Below, one piece after another: positions 1-9,036 of a stretch of DNA of 64,000 nt (positions are counted from its first letter, which is position 1; every line of letters begins with the position of its first letter). The notes under the pieces were generated by a model that was given only the letters and a program-made list of their open reading frames with translations, was not told the DNA's origin and searched no databases. Made by a program: the position numbers and the translations under genes. The DNA is from Lunatimonas salinarum (GTDB lineage: Bacteria; Bacteroidota; Bacteroidia; Cytophagales; Cyclobacteriaceae), in contig NZ_JACVCV010000001.1 of the NCBI RefSeq assembly GCF_017811155.1, positions 186,001-250,000 of the forward strand, read 5' to 3'.

Positions 1-109
1 GATCTTGGGCACCGTAGAGGGCAATGCCTTTATTCAGGAGGAAAAACTTGAATGCGAAGCATTTATAAAAAAGATGGAAAAAGTCCTTAAAAATTCGGTT
101 CGTGTTTAA
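1..109 (+). CDS. C-terminal fragment of an unidentified protein
   Basis: Frame 2 is open from the window edge to the TAA at 107-109 and gives about 35 residues ending in KNSVRV. The tail is charged (EEKLECEAF, KKMEK). The alternating strand-like pattern is compatible with the last strands of a hotdog-fold protein, but 35 residues are too few to assign a family. The gene starts upstream of the window. It is convergent with the thioesterase that ends at 161. The other two forward frames are interrupted sooner. Confidence 0.5.
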   Translation, partial: ILGTVEGNAFIQEEKLECEAFIKKMEKVLKNSVRV

Positions 110-160
110 TGTCGAAAAACCGACCATTCTAGTGCCAAGGACGAACTAAACGGAATCTGA

Positions 161-673
161 TTACTTGGCTAGTTGCTGCTTGATCTCGCGAATACGCTCC
201 TTGATGGTAATCTGACCGAAGTCTATCGGATCGGTGACCGCATTCAAAAAATCCGCTACAGCACCCGCATGCGGGGTAGACTTGCCGTCCGCCATGGCTA
301 CATAGCGCATGGTAGTCCACATGAGCGTCTTAAGCTCTTCCTTACTATCATCGGTCATATAATATTCCACCAACACAGTCTGATGGTCGTGCCATACAAC
401 CCTGCTCATGATCCGTACCCATTCACCAACTTTGGCAGGGCGTATGTAGGAGATATTGTGGTTATAGATGACCCATGCTGCCTTGTATTTGCGGATAAAA
501 TCAATCATTTCCACGCCGTATAGCTTGGGAACCTGATCTTCCCTGGCATTGAAGAAATAATCGAAATACTTGGCGTTGTTTAGGTGCTGCAGCGGATCGC
601 AATCCTGAAAGCGGATAACCACCCTGCTTTCTGTTTCTTTGGGATAATGCCTTTCCGGATCAAATTCAAACAT
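161..673 (-). CDS. acyl-CoA thioesterase, 4HBT/YbgC-like hotdog fold
   Basis: A 170-residue protein of the size usual for single-domain hotdog thioesterases. Residues 20-40 carry the family signature F-x-D-x-D-P-x2-H-x-NN-x2-Y, with D26 at the position of the catalytic aspartate of the YbgC/4-hydroxybenzoyl-CoA thioesterase group. It probably hydrolyses an acyl-CoA thioester in the cytoplasm; there is no signal peptide or membrane segment. The substrate cannot be read from sequence. It is divergent from the universal stress gene across 113 bp that contain an ATGAT-N4-ATCAT inverted repeat. Confidence 0.85.
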   Translation of the reverse strand: MFEFDPERHYPKETESRVVIRFQDCDPLQHLNNAKYFDYFFNAREDQVPKLYGVEMIDFIRKYKAAWVIYNHNISYIRPAKVGEWVRIMSRVVWHDHQTVLVEYYMTDDSKEELKTLMWTTMRYVAMADGKSTPHAGAVADFLNAVTDPIDFGQITIKERIREIKQQLAK

Positions 674-713
674 GAAGAATATTTTTAAAGATAAATAAGC
701 CCTACAAAGATAT

Positions 714-727
714 ATGATTTATATCAT
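714..727. promoter_or_regulatory. inverted repeat ATGAT-N4-ATCAT, Crp/Fnr-like candidate operator
   Basis: A perfect 5-bp inverted repeat with a 4-bp spacer lies 40 bp upstream of the thioesterase start and 59 bp upstream of the universal stress gene start. The geometry matches the Fnr/Crp family site (TTGAT-N4-ATCAA) apart from the outer base on each side. Universal stress genes are often under such regulators. Assignment to either promoter is inference. Confidence 0.35.
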
Positions 728-786
728 GGTTACTTTCTGGAATATTGCTTAAATTAACGTCTTACGCAAATTAACCCACAAAGATC

Positions 787-1587
787 ATGAAAATCTTGGT
801 TCCAACGGATCTATCAGAAAACGCCAAAAATGCGCTGGATTTTGCAAAGAAATATGCTCTGCTCCACAATGCGTCAATTACGTTATTGTATGCTTATTAC
901 GCTGTATACGACTTCGCCGCTCAAGCAGAGGAGATCGTTGCGGCCATCGAGGAAGATGCCAATAACGCACTTCGAGAAGAAATAAATGCCAATACCGATC
1001 CTCTATACATTGATTACAAAATCGTACAGGGAACCGTATCCAACAGTATCCATGCAATAGTGCTTTCCGGTGATTATGATTTGATTATCATGGGAACACA
1101 AGGAGCAAGCGGCATTAAAAAAGCATTAATTGGCTCCAATACGGCTACGGTGATAAAGGAAAGTCAGGTACCGGTTATTGCTGTCCCGGCAGGTGCGCAA
1201 TTCGAATCCGTAAAATCCATCACCATTTCAGTAGAACTCTCCAATGAGGATGAAAAATTACTGAAAAAGGTCGCTAACCTGACGGAGAACTGGGATCTAC
1301 CCTATACCATCCTGCATGTTTCAAAAAATGAGGATTTCAATAAAGAACTCTCTTTCAAAGGCCTGCAGGCTCATTTAAAAGAGTCCTATCCCGATGATGA
1401 ATTTGAATTTATAAAAATAGCCTCTCCGGATTACGGCACAGGTGCAGAAAACTATTTACGTGAACAAAAGGAAACCATGATGGTGATGTTATCAAAAAAC
1501 AAAACCTTTTTTGAATACCTGTTCAATAAAAGTCAAAGTGTGGCCTTTGCCTATCATACCCATGTCCCTTTGTTGGTAGTTAAGTAG
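787..1587 (+). CDS. tandem universal stress protein (UspA family)
   Basis: 266 residues made of two Usp domains, roughly 1-140 and 145-266. The first domain starts with the typical MKILVPTDLSENA strand and ends with an intact ATP-binding motif G-x2-G-x9-G-S (GTQG...IGS) followed by VPVIAVP. The second domain keeps the fold pattern (SITISVELSNEDEKLL, YTILHVSK) but lacks the G-x2-G-x9-GS motif, so only one nucleotide site is expected. It is cytoplasmic, with a stress or energy-limitation role inferred from the family. The quinone-oxidoreductase gene follows 34 bp downstream in the same direction, so they may be cotranscribed. Confidence 0.9.
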   Translation: MKILVPTDLSENAKNALDFAKKYALLHNASITLLYAYYAVYDFAAQAEEIVAAIEEDANNALREEINANTDPLYIDYKIVQGTVSNSIHAIVLSGDYDLIIMGTQGASGIKKALIGSNTATVIKESQVPVIAVPAGAQFESVKSITISVELSNEDEKLLKKVANLTENWDLPYTILHVSKNEDFNKELSFKGLQAHLKESYPDDEFEFIKIASPDYGTGAENYLREQKETMMVMLSKNKTFFEYLFNKSQSVAFAYHTHVPLLVVK

Positions 1588-1621
1588 AAGGGCATGCATG
1601 GGTGCAAATAAAGAAACTTAC

Positions 1622-2611
1622 ATGAGAGCAGTGTGCATTACCAATCCGGGTGGTCCCGACGTCTTGAAAGTGATGGAAAGGGAAATCCCCCAACCGGGGC
1701 CGCATGAGGTATTGATCCAAGTGGCTGCGGCGGGTGTGAACAGGCCCGACGTTTCCCAACGAAAGGGCAATTATCCGGCCCCGCCAGGGTCACCTGCAGA
1801 CATCCCCGGCTTGGAGGTTTCCGGCACCATCGTGGCTGTGGGTGAAAACGTCAAACTCTGGGAGATCGGCGACCAAGTTTGTGCGCTACTAGCGGGTGGC
1901 GGCTATGCGGAGTATGCGGTAGCACCCGAAGAGCAATGTCTAATTATTCCTGAAGGCGTTAGCTTGCAAGAGGCGGCTTCCCTACCAGAAACCTTCTTCA
2001 CCGTCTGGAACAATGTCTTTGATATTGGAAAGTTTTCGAAAGGCGAACGTGTACTTGTGCACGGAGGCAGCAGTGGAATTGGTGTGGCGGCCATACAGAT
2101 GGTCAAAGCATTAGGTGGCAGCGTATTCGTAACTGCTGGTAGTGAGGAAAAATGTTCCTTTTGCAGGGAATTAGGTGCAGACCTGGCCATCAACTATCGG
2201 GAAACCAATTTTGAAAAGGCAATTGTGCAACATACCCAAGGCAAAGGGGTGGATATCGTGCTGGATATGGTGGGTGCTGCCTATACAGAGGCAAACATCA
2301 ACCTGTTGGCGCCGGGAGGGCGCTTTATTATTATCAATGCCATGAAAGGCCGCATGGGTTCCGTAGACCTTATCCAAGTGATGAAAAAGCGGCTTACGTT
2401 GACCGGCTCCACCCTGCGGCCCCAGACACCTGCTTACAAAGGATTAATAGCCAAAGCTTTGATGTCAAAAATATGGCCATTCTTTCCAGATGAGATTAGG
2501 CCCTATATCTACCAGACCTTTCCTTTGGACGAGGCCGCAACTGCCCATGACCTGATGGAACAATCCCATCACATGGGCAAGATCCTCTTGGAAATCCCTT
2601 TTAAAACCTAA
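1622..2611 (+). CDS. NAD(P)H:quinone oxidoreductase-like MDR protein
   Basis: A zinc-free medium-chain dehydrogenase/reductase of the quinone oxidoreductase class. The N-terminal GroES-like domain contains AAGVNRPDVSQRKGNYP and PGLEVSGTIVAVG. The Rossmann domain follows, with VHGGSSGIGVAAIQ as the NADPH-binding turn. No structural-zinc cysteine cluster is seen. I place the start at the ATG of MRAVCITNPGG, which fits the family; an in-frame ATG at 1598 would add eight residues and has a possible purine-rich site (agaaggg) just upstream, so it remains possible. The amidohydrolase gene follows 13 bp later. The substrate is probably a quinone or enone, but this is not established. Confidence 0.85.
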   Translation: MRAVCITNPGGPDVLKVMEREIPQPGPHEVLIQVAAAGVNRPDVSQRKGNYPAPPGSPADIPGLEVSGTIVAVGENVKLWEIGDQVCALLAGGGYAEYAVAPEEQCLIIPEGVSLQEAASLPETFFTVWNNVFDIGKFSKGERVLVHGGSSGIGVAAIQMVKALGGSVFVTAGSEEKCSFCRELGADLAINYRETNFEKAIVQHTQGKGVDIVLDMVGAAYTEANINLLAPGGRFIIINAMKGRMGSVDLIQVMKKRLTLTGSTLRPQTPAYKGLIAKALMSKIWPFFPDEIRPYIYQTFPLDEAATAHDLMEQSHHMGKILLEIPFKT

Positions 2612-2624
2612 AAAACCGAAAGTT

Positions 2625-3992
2625 ATGAGAAATCTTTATTTCCTACTTGCTTTGTATTGGGCTGTCTCCTGCTCTCCATCCATAGAAAGGGTGGAATTGG
2701 CCAAAGGCACCTATGTATTCGAACAAGCCAATGTAATTGACATTACCAACGGCTCGGTTTCTGTGAAACATGTAGTGGTAGAGGAAGATCAGATTACTCG
2801 CCTTCTAGATGGAACCACTGAATTTGACTGGACAGAAGCGACCGTTATTCCAGCCAAAGGAAAATTCCTGATGCCTGGATTGGCCGAGATGCATGCACAT
2901 ATTCCCTCACTGGAATGGGATGACCCGTTGATTGATGAGACGCTGTTTCTTTACTTATCCAACGGTGTGACCACTATAAGAGGCATGCTTGGAAACCCAG
3001 TACATTTGGCACTTAGGGAAAAGGCCAATAATCGGGAAATTATCAGTCCAAGGATTTATACCTCCAGCCCATCCCTAAACGGCACCACCGTCAGGACACC
3101 CGAAGAAGCGCAATCCAAAGTTAGTGCCTATGCGGATGAAGGATACGATTTCTTAAAACTTCACCCAGGAATCCGCATGCATGTATTTGACGCCATTGTG
3201 CAAACAGCGAATGAAAAAGGTATTCCTTATGCAGGACACGTATCCAACTTAGTGCGGATCAGGCATGCACTTGAAAGCAGCTACCATACCATCGACCATA
3301 TAGATGGTTTCTTGGAAGGGCTAGTACCGGCAGAGGCAGGTGTAAACCCCATAGAGAACGGCTTTTTCGGATACAACTTCACCGATTTGACGGATACGGA
3401 TAAAATCGGCGAGCTCGTTGCCCTAAGCAAAGAAAATAGCGTATGGGTGGTTCCCACTCAAGCCCTGTTCGATCGCTGGTTTTCCCCGACTCCAGTAGAG
3501 CAATTGGTCGAAGAACCTGAAATGAAATACATGAGCCCAGACACCCGTGCGGCGTGGACCAAGAGCAAAAAGGACCTGACCGAATCCGAGAGTTACGAAG
3601 CGGACAAATGGACACGGTTTAACGAGATCAGGTACAAACTTATCAAAGCCCTACACGAAAATGGAAAAGGCTTACTATTGGGTTCTGATGCACCTCAGGT
3701 ATTTAACGTTCCTGGTTTTTCCATTCACCACGAGTTGCAAGGCATGCTGGACGCGGGATTAAGTTCCCTTGAAGCCTTACAGATAGGAACCATAAACCCA
3801 GCAACGTTTTTTAAAGGCAACTTTGGTCAAATAAAAGAGGGAATGGAGGCAGACCTTATTTTGACCGCAAAAAACCCACTAGACGATCTCAAGCATCTCC
3901 AAAATCCGGATGGAGTAATGGCCAGAGGGATTTGGCTGGACAAATCCACGATAGCCAAAAAACTAAACCAGATTGCTGAAAAATACCGGTAG
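2625..3992 (+). CDS. lipoprotein amidohydrolase (imidazolonepropionase-like)
   Basis: 455 residues with a lipoprotein signal (lipobox AVSC, lipidated C16), so an envelope-anchored enzyme. The metal-dependent amidohydrolase core shows the first metal motif MPGLAEMHAHIP (H90, H92), a lysine in the DFLKLH segment that may be the carbamylated bridge, later histidines in AGHVSN and HTIDHID, and the catalytic aspartate in LLLGSDAP. The C-terminal segment ADLILTAKNPLDDL is typical of the composite beta-sandwich of imidazolonepropionase/prolidase-type members. It is last in a co-directional run with the stress protein and oxidoreductase. Substrate unknown; related enzymes cleave cyclic amides or dipeptides. 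Confidence 0.85.
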   Translation: MRNLYFLLALYWAVSCSPSIERVELAKGTYVFEQANVIDITNGSVSVKHVVVEEDQITRLLDGTTEFDWTEATVIPAKGKFLMPGLAEMHAHIPSLEWDDPLIDETLFLYLSNGVTTIRGMLGNPVHLALREKANNREIISPRIYTSSPSLNGTTVRTPEEAQSKVSAYADEGYDFLKLHPGIRMHVFDAIVQTANEKGIPYAGHVSNLVRIRHALESSYHTIDHIDGFLEGLVPAEAGVNPIENGFFGYNFTDLTDTDKIGELVALSKENSVWVVPTQALFDRWFSPTPVEQLVEEPEMKYMSPDTRAAWTKSKKDLTESESYEADKWTRFNEIRYKLIKALHENGKGLLLGSDAPQVFNVPGFSIHHELQGMLDAGLSSLEALQIGTINPATFFKGNFGQIKEGMEADLILTAKNPLDDLKHLQNPDGVMARGIWLDKSTIAKKLNQIAEKYR

Positions 3993-4094
3993 CAGCAGCA
4001 GATGTCGGTTCTCCTCTCTGTACATCTATCCAATCGCTCATTTGTACCCTGTGGGGGCCTAAAGCATTGGATAGCCAACAACTGCACCAATAGA

Positions 4095-4130
4095 AAAAAG
4101 TCCGGCACCAAAGCGGTGACCGGACTTTTT
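4095..4130. terminator. bidirectional rho-independent terminator
   Basis: A strong hairpin pairs AAAAAGTCCGGCACC with GGTGACCGGACTTTTT around an AAAGC loop, with one unpaired A on the 3' arm. A-rich and T-rich flanks give a U-tract in both directions. It lies between the convergent amidohydrolase and xylose isomerase genes and can serve both. Confidence 0.85.
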
Positions 4131-4188
4131 GTACGGAATGAGAACTAATGATAAACCTGTGTCAGCTATCCAGCCAACCAGCTCAATA

Positions 4189-5502
4189 TCATATATATTG
4201 GTTGAGAATATTTTCGTACATCTCTTGCTTTCCACTGATTTGCTTAGGCTCGCCGATTTCCAGGGCAAGGCTACGAAGGTCTTCTAAAGTAAGTTTTCCG
4301 TCCTCAAAGTCTTTGCCTTTGCCCGCATCGAAGGATGCGTAACGGGATTTCCTCATGTCAAGGTAAGGCGATTTTTCCATGATATCGTTTGCAATGATTA
4401 GACTACGTGCGAACGCATCCATACTGCCTACGTGTGCGTGGAATAGATCTTCCAAATCGGTGGAATTCCGACGTATCTTAGCATCAAAATTCACTCCGCC
4501 CGTGGTAAATCCCTCTCCTTGTAGGAGAACCAACATGGATTCCGTAAGCTCCTGTAGGTTGATCGCAAATTGATCCGTATCCCAGCCATTCTGATAGTCT
4601 CCACGATTAGCGTCTATGCTACCCAAAAGGCCTGCATCCTGTGCTACCTGTAGCTCGTGCTGAAAGGTATGCCCAGCCAGCGTTGCGTGGTTAACCTCTA
4701 GGTTTAATTTGAAATCTTTGTCCAATCCAAAGTGACGGAGGAAACCGATCACCGTTGCCGCATCGTAGTCATATTGGTGCTTGGTGGGTTCCATGGGCTT
4801 GGGCTCAATCAAAAAGGTACCTTTGAATCCCTGCTTGCGTGCATAGTCTCTAGCCATCGTTAAAAACTGGGCAAGGTGCTCTGTTTCCCTTTTCATGTCC
4901 GTGTTGAGCAAAGACATATAACCCTCTCTACCACCCCAAAACACGTAGTTTTCTCCTCCTAGTTTGATGGTCGCGTCAATGGAGTTTTTCACCTGTGTGG
5001 CCGCCCTAGTGACCACCTCAAAGTCAGGATTGGTAGCCGCACCGTTCATGTACCGTGGATTGCTGAAGACGTTTGCGGTTCCCCAAAGCAACTTGATGCC
5101 GGTTTCCTTTTGCTTTTCCAAAGCGTAGTCGGTGATTATCTGCATGCGGCGTTCGTATTCCGCTATGGTTTCTCCCTCATCAATTAGGTCAACGTCGTGA
5201 AAGCAATAAAAAGGTGCGCCAATCTTTCCGATAAACTCAAAGGCCGCATCCATTTTATCTTTAGCCCGCTGAACGGCATCCTCGGATTTGTCCCACTCCC
5301 TTAGGATGGTTCCAGGCCCAAAGGGATCATTTCCAGTACCACAGAAGGAATGCCAGTAGGCAATGGCAAAACGAAAATGTTCCTTCATGGTCTTTCCCGC
5401 GATCACACGGCTTTCATCATAATATTTAAAAGACAACAGGTTCTTCGAATCCCTTCCCTCGTATTTGATCTTTTCGATGTTTGGAAAATAGGTTTTTGAC
5501 AT
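4189..5502 (-). CDS. xylA: xylose isomerase
   Basis: Converts D-xylose to D-xylulose in the cytoplasm. 437 residues, the length of the class II enzyme. Visible active-site segments: FHDVD at 101-105 (the proton-shuttle His102 and Asp105), FWGGREGYM near 188-196, EPKP at 233-236, the metal-ligand segment [12 protein letters not shown] ending at 278, and [14 protein letters not shown] at 297-310. It is the last gene of the leftward operon symporter-xylB-xylA. A 22-nt element almost identical to one upstream of the symporter overlaps the xylB stop codon just ahead of this gene, so an internal promoter or operator is possible. Confidence 0.97.
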   Translation of the reverse strand: MSKTYFPNIEKIKYEGRDSKNLLSFKYYDESRVIAGKTMKEHFRFAIAYWHSFCGTGNDPFGPGTILREWDKSEDAVQRAKDKMDAAFEFIGKIGAPFYCFHDVDLIDEGETIAEYERRMQIITDYALEKQKETGIKLLWGTANVFSNPRYMNGAATNPDFEVVTRAATQVKNSIDATIKLGGENYVFWGGREGYMSLLNTDMKRETEHLAQFLTMARDYARKQGFKGTFLIEPKPMEPTKHQYDYDAATVIGFLRHFGLDKDFKLNLEVNHATLAGHTFQHELQVAQDAGLLGSIDANRGDYQNGWDTDQFAINLQELTESMLVLLQGEGFTTGGVNFDAKIRRNSTDLEDLFHAHVGSMDAFARSLIIANDIMEKSPYLDMRKSRYASFDAGKGKDFEDGKLTLEDLRSLALEIGEPKQISGKQEMYENILNQYI

Positions 5503-5530
5503 GTTACAACTGGTTTTGATTATTATCGTT

Positions 5531-5552
5531 TAGGTTTAAATAAGTTTACAAA
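5531..5552 (-). promoter_or_regulatory. xyl 22-nt element, copy 2 (ahead of xylA)
   Basis: Matches the element at 8716-8737 at 20 of 22 positions. It consists of two near-direct repeats of TAGGTTTA spaced 10 bp (second copy degenerate here, AAGTTTA), followed by CAAA on the plus strand. It overlaps the xylB stop codon and lies 28 bp upstream of the xylA start. A DNA-binding site for a xylose regulator is the simplest reading; this is inference from the repeat. Confidence 0.45.
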
Positions 5553-7036
5553 TTTTTCAAACGCCTTTCCCAGACGTGGTAGGCTTCCGCATAGGCGTCG
5601 ATCAGTACCGCCCTAGGCTCCAGATCGGTTACTTTTTCAAGCCCAACAAAGGCCTCTTTTGCGCTATCGTAATATCCCGTACCGATTCCGGCACCCCTTG
5701 CTGCGCCCTGCGCACCATCGGTATTGTACAGTTCCAATACCACCTCATTCATGTTGACAAATGCCTCCCGGAAAACCGGGCTTAAAAACATGTTAGCCTT
5801 TCCTGCTTTGACGGTTTTTAAGTTCAGACCCATACCTTTCATGATATTAAAGCCAAAGGTCAATGCGCTCACAATCCCCTCCTGTCCTGCCCGAAGCACA
5901 TGGCGTTTATCATGCTTCAGGAGATTCAGGCCTTGCAGATGCGCATCTACTTGTCGATTTTCCATTATCCGCTCAGCACCGTTTCCAAACGGTATAAAGC
6001 TAAGTCCCTCAGAGCCAATAGGCACTTCGGCGGCCAAGGCATTCATTTGATCGTAGCTAATGGAAGCCCCCCCTATCAACCGCTTGATCCAGCTATTCAA
6101 TATTCCGGTGCCATTTACGCAGAGCAATACCCCATACCTAGGATCTTTCTTCTGGTGATTCACGTGCACGAACGTATTCACCCTACTGGCAGGGTCGTAC
6201 ACCGGACGGGGGCTAACCCCATACACGGTACCCGAGGTTCCCGCGGTGGTAGCCAGTTCCCCAGCCTCCAATACGTTCAAGGAAAACGCGTTATTGGGCT
6301 GGTCTCCTGCCCGATATGTGACCGGGATTCTGGATTCCAAGCCAAGAAGGGCCGAAGCAGCAGAACTAAGTCTTCCCTGGAAACTAAAGGAGGGAACAGC
6401 ATCTGGAAGGACGGAAAGCGGGAGTCCGTAATAATCCAAAAGCCGTTGGGAAACGCCATTCTGAGGAAAATCCCAAAAAATGCCTTCGGATAGACCGGTT
6501 TCAGAGGTGAGAACTTCTCCGGTTAGCTTCATGGCGATGTAATCTCCAGGCAGCATGATTTTATCGACTCGGTCAAAATTCGCAGGCTCGTGTTCCTTTA
6601 CCCAGCGTAGTTTTGAAGCAGTAAAATTTCCCGGTGAATTTAGCAAGTGTTCTAAGCAATACGATTCGCCCATCTCCTGAAAGGCCTTGTTCCCGATCCC
6701 CACGGCACGGCTGTCGCACCAAATGATGGAAGGCCGGATAACCTCCCGTTGTTTATCAAGCATGACCAACCCGTGCATTTGATAGGAAATACCTATTCCC
6801 AAAACCTCTCCGGGTTTGATCGCCGCCTCCTGACGTATGAGAAGGGTGGTTTCCTGAATGTATTTCCACCAAGTAGCCGGATCCTGTTCAGCCCAACCTA
6901 CTTGTGGAGATTCGATGACCATTTCCTCCCCCGGCCTCGTAGCAGATGCCACCACCGTACCCGTCTGAGCATTCAGCAGCGTCGTTTTTACCGATGAACT
7001 GCCAATATCGTATCCAATCAATAATTCTCTCATCAT
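5546..7036 (-). CDS. xylB: xylulokinase (FGGY family)
   Basis: Phosphorylates D-xylulose to xylulose 5-phosphate with ATP, feeding the pentose phosphate pathway. 496 residues with the two actin-like FGGY domains. The N-terminal phosphate-binding turn is LIGYDIGSSSVKTTL, followed by QMHGLVMLD and the second-domain ATP-binding region AGDQPNNAF and TTAGTSGTVYG. The C-terminal GAARGAGIGTGYY fits the family. An adjacent second ATG (MM) makes the start uncertain by one codon. It lies 16 bp downstream of the symporter and 43 bp upstream of xylA in the same operon. Confidence 0.95.
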   Translation of the reverse strand: MMRELLIGYDIGSSSVKTTLLNAQTGTVVASATRPGEEMVIESPQVGWAEQDPATWWKYIQETTLLIRQEAAIKPGEVLGIGISYQMHGLVMLDKQREVIRPSIIWCDSRAVGIGNKAFQEMGESYCLEHLLNSPGNFTASKLRWVKEHEPANFDRVDKIMLPGDYIAMKLTGEVLTSETGLSEGIFWDFPQNGVSQRLLDYYGLPLSVLPDAVPSFSFQGRLSSAASALLGLESRIPVTYRAGDQPNNAFSLNVLEAGELATTAGTSGTVYGVSPRPVYDPASRVNTFVHVNHQKKDPRYGVLLCVNGTGILNSWIKRLIGGASISYDQMNALAAEVPIGSEGLSFIPFGNGAERIMENRQVDAHLQGLNLLKHDKRHVLRAGQEGIVSALTFGFNIMKGMGLNLKTVKAGKANMFLSPVFREAFVNMNEVVLELYNTDGAQGAARGAGIGTGYYDSAKEAFVGLEKVTDLEPRAVLIDAYAEAYHVWERRLKNL

Positions 7037-7052
7037 AAAAAAGGCTATTTTC

Positions 7053-8696
7053 TTACCAAAAAACAGTGTAAAGGGCTGCGAGGATTCCAGTTATCAATAT
7101 AGCCCCAATTTTGAACTTGGTACTCGTTTTGAACAAATCCGGCGTAATCTCAATACTATTGGGATGGTCCTTTCCTTTACCCTCGTACAAACTCAACATC
7201 ACAATGACCCCTGAAATGATCAAAAACACCACTCCCATTCGGTCAAGAAAAGGCAATCCAGGCGCCATAAACTTAAACAGGGTAGACAAAGGAATGGTAA
7301 GCGCAGCCGCAGTAAGCGCCGCATTGGAAGTTGTCTTTTTCCAGAAAAATCCGAAAATAAATATGGCAAACACCCCTGGAGAGACAAAACCGGTATATTC
7401 TTGAATATACTGAAACGCCTGATCCAACTGCCGCAACGCAGGGGCTACAAGCGCCGCAAGGAAAAAAGCCGCAACAGCCGTGATTCTACCTACACGAACC
7501 TGCTTCCGCTCACTGGCATGGGTATCAAAGAAACTCTTATAAATATCCAAGGTAAAGATGGTCGAGGTGCTATTGGCCATAGAGGCTAGAGAGGAAACGA
7601 TTGCCGCAGTCAATGCCGCAAATGCAAGACCCTTCAGTCCAGTAGGCAACAACTGCAGCAAAGTGGGATACGCCCGGTCCGATTTGATAATTCCCGCCTC
7701 CGGATCCGTCATTGACTGAATAAACGAAGTGTCCATGCCCTCCCGAACAATTACATAAGCAGCTATTCCGGGGATAACGACGATAAGAGGCATTAGAAGT
7801 TTCAAAAAACCAGCAAATACCATTCCCTTCTGGGCTTCATTTAGCGATTTTGCCGCCAATGCACGTTGGGTAATGTATTGGTTGAAACCCCAATAATTTA
7901 GGTTTACGACCCACATCCCACCAATCAACACACTTAGGCCTGGCAAATCCAGGTAGGCATCCTTCTCACCGCCAGATCCATCAGGAATCATCATCTCTCC
8001 CTCGAAAATGATCATCTTAAAATGCGATGGGGCCTCCTTTATCAAAGATGCAAATCCACCCCAAACATCTCCTTCACCAACAATACTCAGTGCCAAATAG
8101 GTAGTAGCCAAACCACCGGCCACCAAGAAAAATACTTGGATAACATCTGTCCAAGCAACCGCTTTCAAACCTCCGTAAATGGAATAAAGCATGGCAAAAA
8201 CCGCCAAACCGGCAATACCGTACGGCAAGGGAACACCCAGAATGGTATCCAAACTCAAAGCTCCTAAGTATAAAACCGATGTCAGGTTTACAAACACATA
8301 CACTAACAACCAAAAAATTGCCATGGTAGTCCTAACCCGGCTGTCATACCGCTTAAGCAAAAACTGCGGCATGGTGCTGATTCCTTCCTTTAGATAAATA
8401 GGAAGGAAGAATATCGCTACAATGATCAAAGTCGCAGCAGCCATCCATTCATACGTAGAAATCGCCAGCCCCAACGCAAATCCTGAGCCTGACATGCCGA
8501 TAAACTGCTCAGCAGAAATGTTAGATGCAATTAGCGAGGCTCCCACCGCCCACCAAGGAAGCGCCTTGGAAGCGAGGAAGTAGTCATTGGAGTCTTTTAC
8601 GTGTCCTTTTTTTTCACGGGATACAAAATAGCCCATCAGAATAATTAAGAGACAGTACCCAATGAAGATGGTTAGGTCTAATGAGGTAAAGTTCAT
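7053..8696 (-). CDS. sodium/solute symporter, probable Na+:xylose transporter (SSS family)
   Basis: 547 residues with about 14 hydrophobic segments, the size of vSGLT-like members. Family motifs include ASNISAEQFIGMSGSGFALG (first half, sodium/sugar region) and NYWGFNQYITQRALAAKS, the conserved sugar-symporter stretch. It is the first gene of the operon with xylB and xylA, which makes xylose the likely substrate although the family also carries glucose, galactose and other solutes. It acts in the inner membrane. Expression is probably controlled from the 340-bp upstream region that carries the 22-nt repeat element. Confidence 0.92.
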   Translation of the reverse strand: MNFTSLDLTIFIGYCLLIILMGYFVSREKKGHVKDSNDYFLASKALPWWAVGASLIASNISAEQFIGMSGSGFALGLAISTYEWMAAATLIIVAIFFLPIYLKEGISTMPQFLLKRYDSRVRTTMAIFWLLVYVFVNLTSVLYLGALSLDTILGVPLPYGIAGLAVFAMLYSIYGGLKAVAWTDVIQVFFLVAGGLATTYLALSIVGEGDVWGGFASLIKEAPSHFKMIIFEGEMMIPDGSGGEKDAYLDLPGLSVLIGGMWVVNLNYWGFNQYITQRALAAKSLNEAQKGMVFAGFLKLLMPLIVVIPGIAAYVIVREGMDTSFIQSMTDPEAGIIKSDRAYPTLLQLLPTGLKGLAFAALTAAIVSSLASMANSTSTIFTLDIYKSFFDTHASERKQVRVGRITAVAAFFLAALVAPALRQLDQAFQYIQEYTGFVSPGVFAIFIFGFFWKKTTSNAALTAAALTIPLSTLFKFMAPGLPFLDRMGVVFLIISGVIVMLSLYEGKGKDHPNSIEITPDLFKTSTKFKIGAILITGILAALYTVFW

Positions 8697-9036
8697 AAAT
8701 GGTTTAAAATGGTTATAGGTTTAATTAGGTTTACAAAACAAACATTTCTTTGTGAAAATACGGCCTGCAATATAATGAAATAAGCCTTTACTGGAATAGG
8801 AATCCGAAAAGTAATGGAGCATAAAGGAAATTTATTGCCCTGTAATGCCCGTAATTTTGGGGCTGCGAAACGGATCTATTACCGTACAAACAACTACAGG
8901 TTTCCCAATCACACCTAATAGGCGATTCACAATCTGGGAATCTTGTTCGCTTGTATCAAATAATCATGAAGAGATAGACTACGTATAGATTTGTAAGCTA
9001 GATTTAGTATATTCCCTCTTAAAAACGTATCGCTAC
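8697..9036. other. divergent intergenic region upstream of xyl operon and PBP-fold gene
   Basis: 340 bp without a convincing gene. It holds the 22-nt xyl element (8716-8737). On the plus strand TAGATTTG at 8986-8993 is an exact TAnnTTTG match, about 44 bp before the gene at 9037, but it has no TTTG at the expected -33 distance. A GATTC/GAATC inverted repeat sits near 8920-8940. No hairpin terminator or RNA gene is seen. Confidence 0.5.
8716..8737 (-). promoter_or_regulatory. xyl 22-nt element, copy 1 (ahead of symporter)
   Basis: On the plus strand it reads as TAGGTTTAAT followed directly by TAGGTTTACA and AA: two direct repeats in phase with one helical turn. It sits 20 bp upstream of the symporter start. 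The near-identical copy at 5531-5552 precedes xylA. It is probably an operator or activator site for a xylose-responsive regulator not encoded in this window. Confidence 0.5.
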
